A stretch of DNA of 7,550 bases from Peptococcaceae bacterium (GTDB lineage: Bacteria; Bacillota; Desulfitobacteriia; Desulfitobacteriales; Syntrophobotulaceae): positions 1-7,550 of the forward strand of contig JAAYII010000102.1 in NCBI GenBank assembly GCA_012523535.1. The letters run 5' to 3'. Of the stretch, positions 1-6,459 are shown piece after piece. A program made the position numbers and the translations under genes. A model generated the notes under the pieces. It ran no database searches. It was not told where the DNA came from and saw nothing but the letters and a program-made list of their open reading frames with translations. How positions within the stretch are numbered: position 1 is the stretch's first letter; the number at the start of each line of letters is the position of its first letter.

Positions 1-1841
1 ATTGTATCTGCGTCCAAAGTAATAACATAAGCAATATCCTTTAAAGATTCAATTTTTCCGGCCTGAATATAATAGCTGGTTTCCCCTTCATTTAAAAGTA
101 ATCTGTTAAACTCGATCAATTTACCTCTTTTTCTTTCCCATCCCATCCAAATTTTCTCTTTTTCATTCCATGTGCGCAAACGATGAAAATAAAAGAATCT
201 ATTTTCATATTTAGCGTTAAGTTTCTTAATTCCATTAATTCCGGCACTTATTATTTTTTCGTCTCCGTCCATGTATTGTTGGGGCGCGTCATTGAAATCA
301 CCGAGAATTGCAAAATATAGATTTTTGTCCCGGTTATTTAAATAGTGGTTTTCCAATTGCTTTAATTGTTCTTTTACCTTCTCCGCAGAACTGAAAATTG
401 CAGGTATTACCACAATTGTTTTGAAGTTTTCGGGAATCCCGTTACTGAAATCAAACTTGGGAAGAAAACTTGCAGGAAGGATTTTGCAGAAGAAACGATT
501 AGTAAGATAAACGCCTATTCCATTGAAGACAAGAAGTGAAGTTAGTATTAAAAGAATTGTTGCCCCTAGGGGAGTTGATCTTAAACTGTTGGCAATTAAA
601 GCCATAAAAAGACCAAAAGGCAATAAAGTCGTTAACAGAACCGTTCCCAAATAAGATGCTGTGGGATGGTTTCTATGGAGGCACCTTAAACTGTGGAAAG
701 ACCTGCGCACCTGGCCCCAGGTTGCCGTCAATTCTTTTTCCAACTGCATTCTGCCGGCACCCAATAAATAATATCCCACATGGTTGGCGGGCGAACCTTT
801 TGCATTGTTGGCTAAATTATCCAAAGTCTTGGCTATTGTTAATTCAGAGACATTATACTTGCCGGCCAACAATTCAATTTCATGCCGGTATTTATCTCTG
901 GATTCAAAATCCATTTTATCAAATATTTGAGCCGGATCACGCTCTAGAATCTGTTGAACCAAACTGACATTTTCAAAGAATTCCGACCAATTCTCAGAAT
1001 TGATCATTTTAAGGGCAGCAATATTATTGCCCATTTCTATTCCATAGGAGTTTAGATAAAATTGTTCGGATGCAACTACCTTTTCTACTGTCATATTCTG
1101 CTTGGCTGCAACATTGTCCAGCCAATTAAGAAGAATTTTAGCGTCACTGCCATGTTCTTTAAGGCGTTTTGCCACCCTCTCAATAAATACGGCAGATAAG
1201 GATTGGTTAGTTGTAAGCTCCTGGGTGATATTTTTTTTACCTTCACCAAAAACTGAACTAAGCCAATTCTCTGCTTGCTCTCGTTCTTTTTGAATGTATA
1301 TAATTCTTTCCACCTGGTAAAAAATTTTTTCTAAAAGCATAATTTTAAGCATAATGGGTATAGCCCAAATCTCGGCAGACGATAACGGAGCTTCCAGCTG
1401 GTAGTAGTGAATAAACTCTTTGAGTTGTTCAAATTCAAGCTGGTTTTCTATGAGCTTTGAATATTCCGCAGTAAGAATATAAATTCTGGGATAGCCGGCC
1501 AGTTCCCCATGGGCTAAATAAATGAGTTTAGATTCGAATTGTTTTGATAAATCTTTCATAAGCTCGTTGATTAACTCGTTTATCAAATAGTAGTTGTCGA
1601 GAAACCATTCGGCTGAAGGAATTTTGTCTTCGGTTTTGTAATAATAATCATTAATCTTGGTATATGCTCCTTTAATAAAAACGCTTTGTTTTTGAATTAT
1701 CGGCAAAAGGCTTTTACCCTTATTTTTATAACCAAGCCAATTATGAAATTGAGCAAGTTCCTTTGCATATTCGGATAAGCTTTTATTTTTCCATAAAATT
1801 TCTGAATTGTCTTTATTAAAGATCATTCCTGTTGTCTTCAT
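1..1841 (-). CDS. Cyclic beta-1,2-glucan synthase-like protein (NdvB/Cgs, GT84), 5' part, runs off left edge
   Basis: The frame is open from ATG at 1841 to the edge, giving 613 residues without a stop; family members are usually over 2,000 residues, so only the N-terminal part is here. Residues 75-180 fit the family's N-terminal region, with an EWFLDNYY segment (78-85), GELAGYPRIY (112-121) and EIWAIPIMLK (157-166). Two membrane segments lie at about 397-420 and 424-446. The glycosyltransferase 84 part follows: IVVIPAIF (476-483), HYLNNRD (499-505), DFNDAP (515-520), FHRLRTWN (552-559), IWMGWERKRGKL (564-575) and the DxD motif in ITLDADT (607-613). The known family works at the cytoplasmic membrane, polymerising UDP-glucose into beta-1,2-glucan. 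Cyclisation and the C-terminal phosphorylase-like domain cannot be judged here. An in-frame TGA lies six bases before the ATG, so this is the first possible ATG; GGGG seven bases upstream is a weak ribosome site. The gene starts 47 bp after the translocase stop. Confidence 0.88.
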   Translation of the reverse strand, partial: MKTTGMIFNKDNSEILWKNKSLSEYAKELAQFHNWLGYKNKGKSLLPIIQKQSVFIKGAYTKINDYYYKTEDKIPSAEWFLDNYYLINELINELMKDLSKQFESKLIYLAHGELAGYPRIYILTAEYSKLIENQLEFEQLKEFIHYYQLEAPLSSAEIWAIPIMLKIMLLEKIFYQVERIIYIQKEREQAENWLSSVFGEGKKNITQELTTNQSLSAVFIERVAKRLKEHGSDAKILLNWLDNVAAKQNMTVEKVVASEQFYLNSYGIEMGNNIAALKMINSENWSEFFENVSLVQQILERDPAQIFDKMDFESRDKYRHEIELLAGKYNVSELTIAKTLDNLANNAKGSPANHVGYYLLGAGRMQLEKELTATWGQVRRSFHSLRCLHRNHPTASYLGTVLLTTLLPFGLFMALIANSLRSTPLGATILLILTSLLVFNGIGVYLTNRFFCKILPASFLPKFDFSNGIPENFKTIVVIPAIFSSAEKVKEQLKQLENHYLNNRDKNLYFAILGDFNDAPQQYMDGDEKIISAGINGIKKLNAKYENRFFYFHRLRTWNEKEKIWMGWERKRGKLIEFNRLLLNEGETSYYIQAGKIESLKDIAYVITLDADT

Positions 1842-1871
1842 ATTTCAACCCCAAAACAAAATTTTTCTCCT
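1842..1871 (-). promoter_or_regulatory. Shine-Dalgarno and 4-codon in-frame leader before the glucan synthase start
   Basis: The best ribosome site, AGGAG (1871-1867), is not placed for the ATG at 1841. It sits seven bases before a TTG at 1859 that is in frame with the big gene but reaches TGA (1847-1845) after four codons; the ATG follows three bases later. This could be translation termination and re-initiation, or a start region damaged by one mutation. The layout is seen directly; the function is inferred. Confidence 0.35.
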
Positions 1872-1888
1872 ATTCATTATGTCCATTT

Positions 1889-4300
1889 CTATTGACAAAA
1901 TTCGTTTTTCAGACAAGTAGTTGCATATAATGGAATAAAAAAACTTCTTTTCTTAAAAAGAAAGGATGTTTTGGATGTTTTTTTGAACAATGAGCAGAAA
2001 GTGTTTTGAAATGACTCTAGGGTCATTAGAATCTCTCTTGGTTTATTTCCCTCATAGGCTCCAACGACGCCTGCTTCCTCCAACATATCCATTAAACGCT
2101 CAGCCCGGGAATACCCAACCCGCAACCGTCTTTGCAAAAAGGAAACAGATGCTATTCCTGTCGATATAACCAGCTGCCCGGCTTCGACACAGCGGTCGTC
2201 ATATTCCATTTCTTTTTTATCAGATTCATCCAGCTCTTCAATCTGGATATCATCAAACATATAATTTGCATTCTCCTGGTTTTTCCAGTGATTAATAACG
2301 TTTCTTATTTCCTGTTCGTCTATAAAGCAGCCATGTACACGCAAGGGTTTGCTTAAACCTATTGGTGAATAAAGCATATCTCCTCTTCCCAGCAATTTTT
2401 CAGCTCCTGTGGTATCCAGAATCGTTCTGGAATCAATTTGCGAAGAGACGGCAAACGATATTCTACTGGGAATATTGGCTTTAATTAGGCCTGTTATCAC
2501 ATTAACTGACGGCCTTTGAGTAGCAATTACCAAATGGATACCGGCCGCCCTGGACATTTGAGCCAAACGACAAATCGATTCTTCTATTTCATTGGATGCC
2601 ACCATCATAAGATCAGCCAATTCGTCAATAATAACAATTATATGCGGCAGTTTTTCTCCTTCGGTGTCCTTATTGTAATGATCAATATCTCTAACTCCGT
2701 TAACAGCAAATAATTCGTAACGGTTTTCCATTTCCTTGATAATAAATTGAAGATACTTGTTAGCTTTTTTGGGGTCGGTTATTACCGGGGCAAGAAGATG
2801 CGGGATTCCATTGTATTGGCTTAACTCCACTATTTTCGGATCTACCATTAATAGACGTACCTCATCAGGCGTTAAGGTATAAAGCAAAGAGTTTATTAAA
2901 CAATTAATGAAAATACTCTTACCGGAACCGGTGGCCCCGGCAACCAAAAGGTGAGGCATTTTTTCCAATTCACATATTACAGGTTCATTGGCAATGTTCT
3001 TACCTAATGCGATGCGTAATTTCGCCTTTGAATTCTTAAAGGCATCAGTGTCTATAACTTCTCTAAAATAAACGGTTTGAGGCTTTTCGCGTGGAATTTC
3101 TATACCCACGGCCGCCTTACCCGGAATCGGAGCTTCTATGCGTACATCCCTGGAAGCTAAAGCCAAAGCAATATCATCGGCAAGGCTAACTATTTTACTT
3201 ATTTTTGTTCCGGGAGCGGGAGAAAGCTCGTAGCGAGTAAGTACAGGTCCTTCGCTAATGTTTATTACCTTGGCAGTTACACCGAATGAATTTAGAACAT
3301 CTTCCAGCAATTCGGTTTGGTGTTCTTCCCTGCTTGGTCTCGAATATTTGGGCGGATTTAACAGTTCAAGTGTAGGAAGCTGCCAACCTTTCGGAGCGGG
3401 TTCCCCTGTATATCCCGAACTTTTTATCTTATAGCAATTATCATTATTTCTATTTAGTTGCTTGTCTTCTAATTTTAATATTTCTTCATCTTTTATTGTT
3501 TCTTCTATTTCTTCATCTTCTTCATCGTTTTTTTGTTGCTCAACTGTTGGTAGTTCGTCCTCTTTTTTTTGATCTCCGGCAAAATCGTAAAAGTAATTGG
3601 CGTCATCAGTCTTTAGGAAAGAAATCCGTCGGTTGGTAACATTACTTGAGATATCGTTGGCAGCAGCTACTTGAAAAAGCCTTGCTCTTTGTTCCTCATA
3701 AAGGTCAAGGTTTTTTTTTATCTCTTTCCTGGATTGCTCATTGGTTTCATTAGAACGCTTAACGTCAATTGTATTCATGCCTTTAAAGTAATTGTTAAAG
3801 CCATTAATGCTGACCGTTATTACCGGCAAATAAATATTTCTTTCTCCTTGTCCAAAATAGGTGTCGTAATCTGTTCCCAATTTTTTCAGCCTATCAGGCT
3901 TTATTGGACGTTCTATAATAAGAGGATGTCCGGAGAAATAATCGTTGAAGCCATTGATTGAGGTTTCGCCTACTGCCAAGGAATTGCTGTTGATTCTCCT
4001 CTGGGAACTTGGGCCATGACCTCGTTGCGAATTCTCTATATCATCCGCTTCATCTTCAAACTCATCATCGTTGTCGTCGAATTCATATTTTGGCTTGCGG
4101 GATATATGCCAGCAGATTATGAAAAAAAGTAAGCAAATCCCGGGAATAAAAAGTGAATAACTTCCCATTAAAGATACGAAAATACTGAAAATATTAGTTG
4201 GAAATACCCCAATCTTCAAGTAGCCGAGTAATCCTAGGACAGCCATAGCTAAATACAATAAAGACAATATTTTAATTAATACTCTGGTCACCAAACCCAT
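1889..4300 (-). CDS. ftsK: FtsK/SpoIIIE-family DNA translocase
   Basis: An 803-residue membrane-anchored DNA pump that by family knowledge moves chromosome ends through the division or sporulation septum. The N-terminus is hydrophobic at about 7-28 and 37-64, enough for two, perhaps three, membrane helices where the family usually has four. A linker (about 70-310) follows, acidic at 74-89 and 248-279, with an 11-residue motif given twice (114-124 and 164-174). The alpha/beta motor has Walker A GATGSGKS (455-462), VDPK (486-489), Walker B IIVIIDE (554-560) and ATQRPSVNVITG (593-604; the family usually has D where N600 stands). The DNA-reading gamma winged helix spans about 705-757 and ends in KPREIL. 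A further 40-odd residues, rich in K, F and S, are unlike the usual short end. Start: ATG with GGGAG nine bases upstream and an in-frame TGA 24 bases before it. It lies 64 bp after the PHP gene and is probably co-transcribed. The sequence does not decide between FtsK and SpoIIIE roles. Confidence 0.95.
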   Translation of the reverse strand: MGLVTRVLIKILSLLYLAMAVLGLLGYLKIGVFPTNIFSIFVSLMGSYSLFIPGICLLFFIICWHISRKPKYEFDDNDDEFEDEADDIENSQRGHGPSSQRRINSNSLAVGETSINGFNDYFSGHPLIIERPIKPDRLKKLGTDYDTYFGQGERNIYLPVITVSINGFNNYFKGMNTIDVKRSNETNEQSRKEIKKNLDLYEEQRARLFQVAAANDISSNVTNRRISFLKTDDANYFYDFAGDQKKEDELPTVEQQKNDEEDEEIEETIKDEEILKLEDKQLNRNNDNCYKIKSSGYTGEPAPKGWQLPTLELLNPPKYSRPSREEHQTELLEDVLNSFGVTAKVINISEGPVLTRYELSPAPGTKISKIVSLADDIALALASRDVRIEAPIPGKAAVGIEIPREKPQTVYFREVIDTDAFKNSKAKLRIALGKNIANEPVICELEKMPHLLVAGATGSGKSIFINCLINSLLYTLTPDEVRLLMVDPKIVELSQYNGIPHLLAPVITDPKKANKYLQFIIKEMENRYELFAVNGVRDIDHYNKDTEGEKLPHIIVIIDELADLMMVASNEIEESICRLAQMSRAAGIHLVIATQRPSVNVITGLIKANIPSRISFAVSSQIDSRTILDTTGAEKLLGRGDMLYSPIGLSKPLRVHGCFIDEQEIRNVINHWKNQENANYMFDDIQIEELDESDKKEMEYDDRCVEAGQLVISTGIASVSFLQRRLRVGYSRAERLMDMLEEAGVVGAYEGNKPREILMTLESFQNTFCSLFKKTSKTSFLFKKRSFFIPLYATTCLKNEFCQ
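1935..1972 (-). terminator. Terminator-like hairpin inside the ftsK 3' end
   Basis: Bases 1940-1954 pair with 1958-1972 around an AAA loop, with one mismatch (1945/1967) and one G-U pair (1948/1964). On the minus strand the stem is followed by seven T, some of them in the stem. It would end transcription about 45 bases before the ftsK stop codon and before the glucan synthase gene. The arms are AT-rich, so strength is uncertain. Confidence 0.45.
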
Positions 4301-4364
4301 ATTTCTGTTCTCCCTTCCACATCCTCATGAAAAAAGAAAGACTTGTAAATGCTCACGTTTAACT

Positions 4365-5195
4365 CTAATCAATTAGCAAATATTCTTTGATTTTGGCAAC
4401 GCATGTGTCGGGTACAAAAACCCCGCCAAGGTCAACGGGGCTGAATGATCCGTGAAAATCGCTGACACCTGTTAAAAGTATTGCTTTTCCTCTAGATAGT
4501 TTTTCATAAAAAGAAATCAACTCTTGCTGATTTTCCCAATAACCATAATAGACTTCCAAACCGATGGGTTTATATGTCAACAAGTCAGGAATTAATTTTT
4601 GGTTCCTTATTAGACCCGGATGGGCTAAAACCGGCAAACCGCCAGTGTCCAAAACAAAATCAACGGTATCGGTAAACGAATTTACCTCAAAAGGAACATA
4701 AGCTATTCCTCCAGGCCTAAACCAGGAAATTATCTGTTTCCAATCCAGTTCATCAGGTCTAGATACACTATTCCAGATAGCTCTTAAAATATGTCCCTTG
4801 TAAATAACTCCTTTGGCTCCGGATTCTTGTTCAATCTTTTCCCATTTGAGTTTAATGCCGTTTTGTTTTAATTTTTGATACATTGCCCAAGTTGTCTTTT
4901 CTCTTTCCTTGCGAAGTACTTTTAATTTGTCCTGTAAGCAATCATTGTCAATACTTTTATAATATGCAAGTAAATGGATTTCCTCTTTATCAAAGAAAGT
5001 ACAAAGCTCCACCCCCGGTATAATTTCTATCCCATAGAAAGTACCAATTTGCCTTGCACTTTCTACACCTCCGGTGTTTTCATGATCGGTAATACTTATA
5101 ATATTTAAACCCTTCTGCCGAGCGGCCAACATGATTTCCTCAATACTAAAAGTGCCATCAGAATAATGTGAATGTATATGTAAATCAGCTTTCAA
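4365..5195 (-). CDS. PHP-domain metal-dependent phosphoesterase (TrpH/YciV-like)
   Basis: A 276-residue cytoplasmic protein with all PHP metal-site motifs: DLHIHSHYSDG (4-14, ligands H6, H8, D13), TDHENT (36-41), PGVEL (60-64, E63), EIHLLAYY (72-79, H74), KGHILRAIW (133-141), LPVLAHPGL (187-195, H192) and GVSDFHGS (243-250, D246, H248). Characterised relatives of the TrpH/YciV group remove 3'-phosphates from nucleoside 3',5'-bisphosphates or trim RNA 5' ends (RNase AM); which activity this one has cannot be read from sequence. No polymerase or other domain is attached, so it is not a PolC/DnaE PHP domain or a histidinol phosphatase fused form. Translation starts at TTG (5195); the conserved motif begins at residue 4, so no other start fits. 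GAGAG and AGG lie just upstream. It is the first gene before ftsK on the same strand. I found no convincing promoter in the AT-rich 230 bp upstream. Confidence 0.88.
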   Translation of the reverse strand: MKADLHIHSHYSDGTFSIEEIMLAARQKGLNIISITDHENTGGVESARQIGTFYGIEIIPGVELCTFFDKEEIHLLAYYKSIDNDCLQDKLKVLRKEREKTTWAMYQKLKQNGIKLKWEKIEQESGAKGVIYKGHILRAIWNSVSRPDELDWKQIISWFRPGGIAYVPFEVNSFTDTVDFVLDTGGLPVLAHPGLIRNQKLIPDLLTYKPIGLEVYYGYWENQQELISFYEKLSRGKAILLTGVSDFHGSFSPVDLGGVFVPDTCVAKIKEYLLID

Positions 5196-5426
5196 TGTCC
5201 TACTTCTCTCTTATAAGATTTTTTTTAATATATAGTTATTTCCTTAAACTTATTTAAAATATCCTTAAGAATGATTTATTCTTTTTTTTTATCAAAATTC
5301 CTTCATGATCCTATAACAATTATCGTTATTTGATGTATTATATTATTTATTGTCAGAATATTTATTTTTCTTCTCAGGAACGTATATTTTTTTTAACATT
5401 TGGGGCTAAAAAAAATCATCTTTACA

Positions 5427-5455
5427 TTGACAGCATAAAACAATTTGGTTATAAT
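5427..5455 (+). promoter_or_regulatory. Consensus sigma-A promoter of the tRNA-Trp gene
   Basis: TTGACA at 5427-5432 and TATAAT at 5450-5455 are both perfect and separated by exactly 17 bases. Transcription should begin near 5462, about 26 bases before the mature tRNA. The rest of 5196-5487 is AT-rich with no gene. Confidence 0.9.
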
Positions 5456-5487
5456 AGCTCACGGTCCGTTAATTATATTATTGACTC

Positions 5488-5561
5488 AGGGGATTAGTTT
5501 AATGGTAGAACAGCGGTCTCCAAAACCGTCGGTGTGGGTTCGACTCCTACATCCCCTGCCA
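5488..5561 (+). tRNA. trnW: tRNA-Trp (anticodon CCA)
   Basis: The acceptor arms AGGGGAT (5488-5494) and ATCCCCT (5551-5557) pair fully, followed by discriminator G5558 and an encoded CCA. The D stem is GTTT/GAAC with one G-U pair. The anticodon stem GCGGT/ACCGT closes the loop CTCCAAA, whose middle triplet CCA reads UGG (tryptophan). The T arm is GTGGG-TTCGACT-CCTAC. The gene stands alone, with its own promoter and terminator, and is not next to secE or nusG in this window. Confidence 0.97.
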
Positions 5562-5603
5562 CATTTAGCAAATTTTTTATAATCTTTCAAGGAAAATTCC
5601 AAT

Positions 5604-5641
5604 AAAAAATTAAGACCAAATTTTTTTGGTCTTAATTTTTT
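5604..5641. terminator. Bidirectional intrinsic terminator between tRNA-Trp and the 112-aa gene
   Basis: A perfect 17-bp stem (5604-5620 with 5625-5641) closes a TTTT loop; the core is TTAAGACCAAA and both outer arms are A/T runs. It lies between the plus-strand tRNA and the minus-strand gene ending at 5669, so it can serve both. Confidence 0.9.
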
Positions 5642-5668
5642 TCAAGACTTAGAAAACAAAACAAATTC

Positions 5669-6007
5669 TTATAATGCTTTTTTAAGGTGTTCTCTTATTT
5701 GATTGTTAAAATACAGCTTATTGGATTCCGAAGTTTGATAGTATCCTTTATTAATAATGGTGTCTAATAAAGATTCTATCTCTTCAATTGTATCTTTTTG
5801 CTCAATAATGCTTTCCAAAGCCTTAACTTGGAGTTTATTATTGTAATAAAATATTTTCCAGTTGTCCGCAGGATCAATCAAATTTATTGGATAATTACTT
5901 TTGCTTAATTTAGAAGTAGTCAAATCCTGGGGAATATTTTTGATATGATTGATTATTTGTCTTTTAAACTCCTTTATTTGATTTTCAAAATTTAGAGCTG
6001 TATTCAT
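5669..6007 (-). CDS. Unrecognised 112-residue protein
   Basis: I do not recognise this protein. I chose ATG at 6007 because GGGGGG lies six bases upstream; an upstream ATG at 6067 in the same frame would add 20 residues, but I see no ribosome site there. The protein is probably soluble and mostly helical: no signal peptide or membrane segment. The N-terminus (7-24) and middle (62-86, rich in E, I and L) look amphipathic. A central part with NLIDPADNWKIFYYNN (42-57) looks like a short folded element. Lysine, asparagine and isoleucine are frequent, as expected from the AT-rich DNA. It ends at TAA before the shared terminator at 5604-5641. The nearest clear promoter is far upstream (6229-6257), with a terminator-like hairpin between, so expression may depend on read-through or on a weaker promoter I cannot define. 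The order resembles a toxin behind an RNA antitoxin, but nothing in the protein itself shows that. Confidence 0.65.
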   Translation of the reverse strand: MNTALNFENQIKEFKRQIINHIKNIPQDLTTSKLSKSNYPINLIDPADNWKIFYYNNKLQVKALESIIEQKDTIEEIESLLDTIINKGYYQTSESNKLYFNNQIREHLKKAL

Positions 6008-6089
6008 TGATGTCCCCCCTTCACAATTATTTTTATAAACAAAACAAAAGAAATTGTTTATAAGCAATTATTTAGATTTTTTTACTAAA

Positions 6090-6114
6090 TTGGACATATC
6101 AAAACTTGGACATA
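6090..6114. repeat. Direct repeat TTGGACATA x2
   Basis: TTGGACATA occurs at 6090-6098 and 6106-6114, with a 16-base period, just downstream (on the minus strand) of the hairpin at 6117-6138 and in the leader of the 112-aa gene. It may be a protein-binding site or the remnant of a mobile-element end; no transposase is present to support the latter. Confidence 0.5.
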
Positions 6115-6222
6115 ATAAAAACCACGTTTGTGGTTTTTTTAAATACATAGCAAAAAAATTTCACTAAAATTTGCTAAAGTGGTCCTTAAGACACCTTTCT
6201 ATAACCCAAACAAATAATTTGC
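6114..6222 (-). ncRNA. Candidate structured small RNA or attenuated leader
   Basis: A minus-strand promoter (6257-6229) predicts a start near 6222, and a terminator-like hairpin lies at 6138-6117, giving a transcript of about 109 nt without a plausible ORF. Inside it are two more hairpins. One is 6198-6176, with AAAG and GTC pairing with GAC and CTTT across a 2x2 internal loop and a TTAAG loop. The other is 6176-6148, with TAGCAAA pairing with TTTGCTA. I do not recognise a T-box, riboswitch or 6S-type motif. It could be a free small RNA, or the leader of the 112-aa gene whose start is 215 bases downstream. The pairing is visible; transcription is inferred. Confidence 0.42.
6117..6140. terminator. 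Intrinsic terminator hairpin upstream of the 112-aa gene
   Basis: A 9-bp stem (6117-6125 with 6130-6138) with core CCAC/GTGG closes a GTTT loop. The plus strand continues with a T run to 6140; the minus strand has TTTTTATTA after the GTGG arm. No plus-strand promoter was found before it, so its likely use is on the minus strand, ending the transcript that begins near 6222. Confidence 0.65.
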
Positions 6223-6228
6223 ATTTAC

Positions 6229-6257
6229 ATTATACAACTTTACTTTTAAAAAATCAA
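6229..6257 (-). promoter_or_regulatory. Strong minus-strand sigma-A-like promoter
   Basis: Read on the minus strand, TTGATT (6257-6252) and a perfect TATAAT (6234-6229) are separated by 17 bases. The -35 box matches four of six consensus bases. It points toward the hairpin-rich stretch and the 112-aa gene. Confidence 0.6.
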
Positions 6258-6272
6258 TATACCTACTAATAC

Positions 6273-6297
6273 TTTGTATATTATTTTTAAATACAAA
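6273..6297. repeat. Inverted repeat TTTGTAT / ATACAAA
   Basis: Seven-base arms at 6273-6279 and 6291-6297 are separated by an 11-base AT-only centre. It lies 15 bases upstream of the -35 box of the minus-strand promoter, so it could be an operator. In such AT-rich DNA chance is a real alternative. Confidence 0.35.
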
Positions 6298-6322
6298 TTA
6301 TATGTTTCTATTTTCTGAATTT

Positions 6323-6386
6323 TTCCATTATTTAGTTTTTGATGCTTTTGGGAAAATCCAAACTAATATATGGAATTTTAGTTTTT
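6323..6386. promoter_or_regulatory. Probable operator region of the XRE gene: inverted and direct repeats
   Basis: Arms 6323-6338 and 6360-6375 are complementary at 13 of 16 positions (TTCCAT...TTAGTTT against AAACTAA...ATGGAA). In addition TTTAGTTTTT occurs at 6331-6340 and again at 6377-6386, so the TTAGTTT core is present three times, with the middle copy inverted. The third copy lies between the proposed -35 and -10 boxes of the XRE promoter. XRE regulators commonly repress their own promoters from such sites; binding here is inferred. Confidence 0.5.
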
Positions 6387-6399
6387 AAAAAGATATAAT
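6371..6399 (+). promoter_or_regulatory. Promoter of the XRE regulator gene
   Basis: A perfect TATAAT -10 box lies at 6394-6399. The hexamer 17 bases upstream, TGGAAT (6371-6376), is a poor -35 box (three of six) and overlaps the right arm of the inverted repeat. Transcription would start near 6406, leaving a leader of about 54 bases. Confidence 0.55.
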
Positions 6400-6459
6400 A
6401 TTAATGCCTGTTAGCAGCAAGAATGATTAATTATTTTGCCGGAAAAGGGATGATATTTT

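Noticed and set aside
656..1293. Plus-strand ORFs at 656-967 and 1102-1293
   Set aside because: They lie opposite the glucan synthase frame, which gives a clear family match over the whole stretch; their own translations resemble nothing.
2132..3961. Plus-strand ORFs at 2132-2356, 2516-2713 and 3671-3961
   Set aside because: They are antisense to well-recognised parts of ftsK and show no coding logic of their own.
5313..5329. Near-palindrome ATAAC-N7-GTTAT upstream of the PHP gene
   Set aside because: Imperfect, AT-rich and not placed at any promoter I can define; chance is likely.
5488..5561. Duplicate of the tRNA-Trp 3' end as an att site
   Set aside because: I looked for the T-arm and acceptor sequence elsewhere in the window and found no second copy.
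6008..6067. Twenty-residue N-terminal extension of the 112-aa protein from ATG at 6067
   Set aside because: No ribosome site precedes it, while GGGGGG sits at the right distance from ATG at 6007.
6090..6114. Direct repeats as the end of an IS21-like element
   Set aside because: The GGACA repeats recall such ends, but there is no transposase, no opposite end and no target duplication in the window.
6302..6388. Plus-strand 28-codon ORF in the regulatory region
   Set aside because: It has no ribosome site and overlaps the repeats and promoter of the XRE gene.
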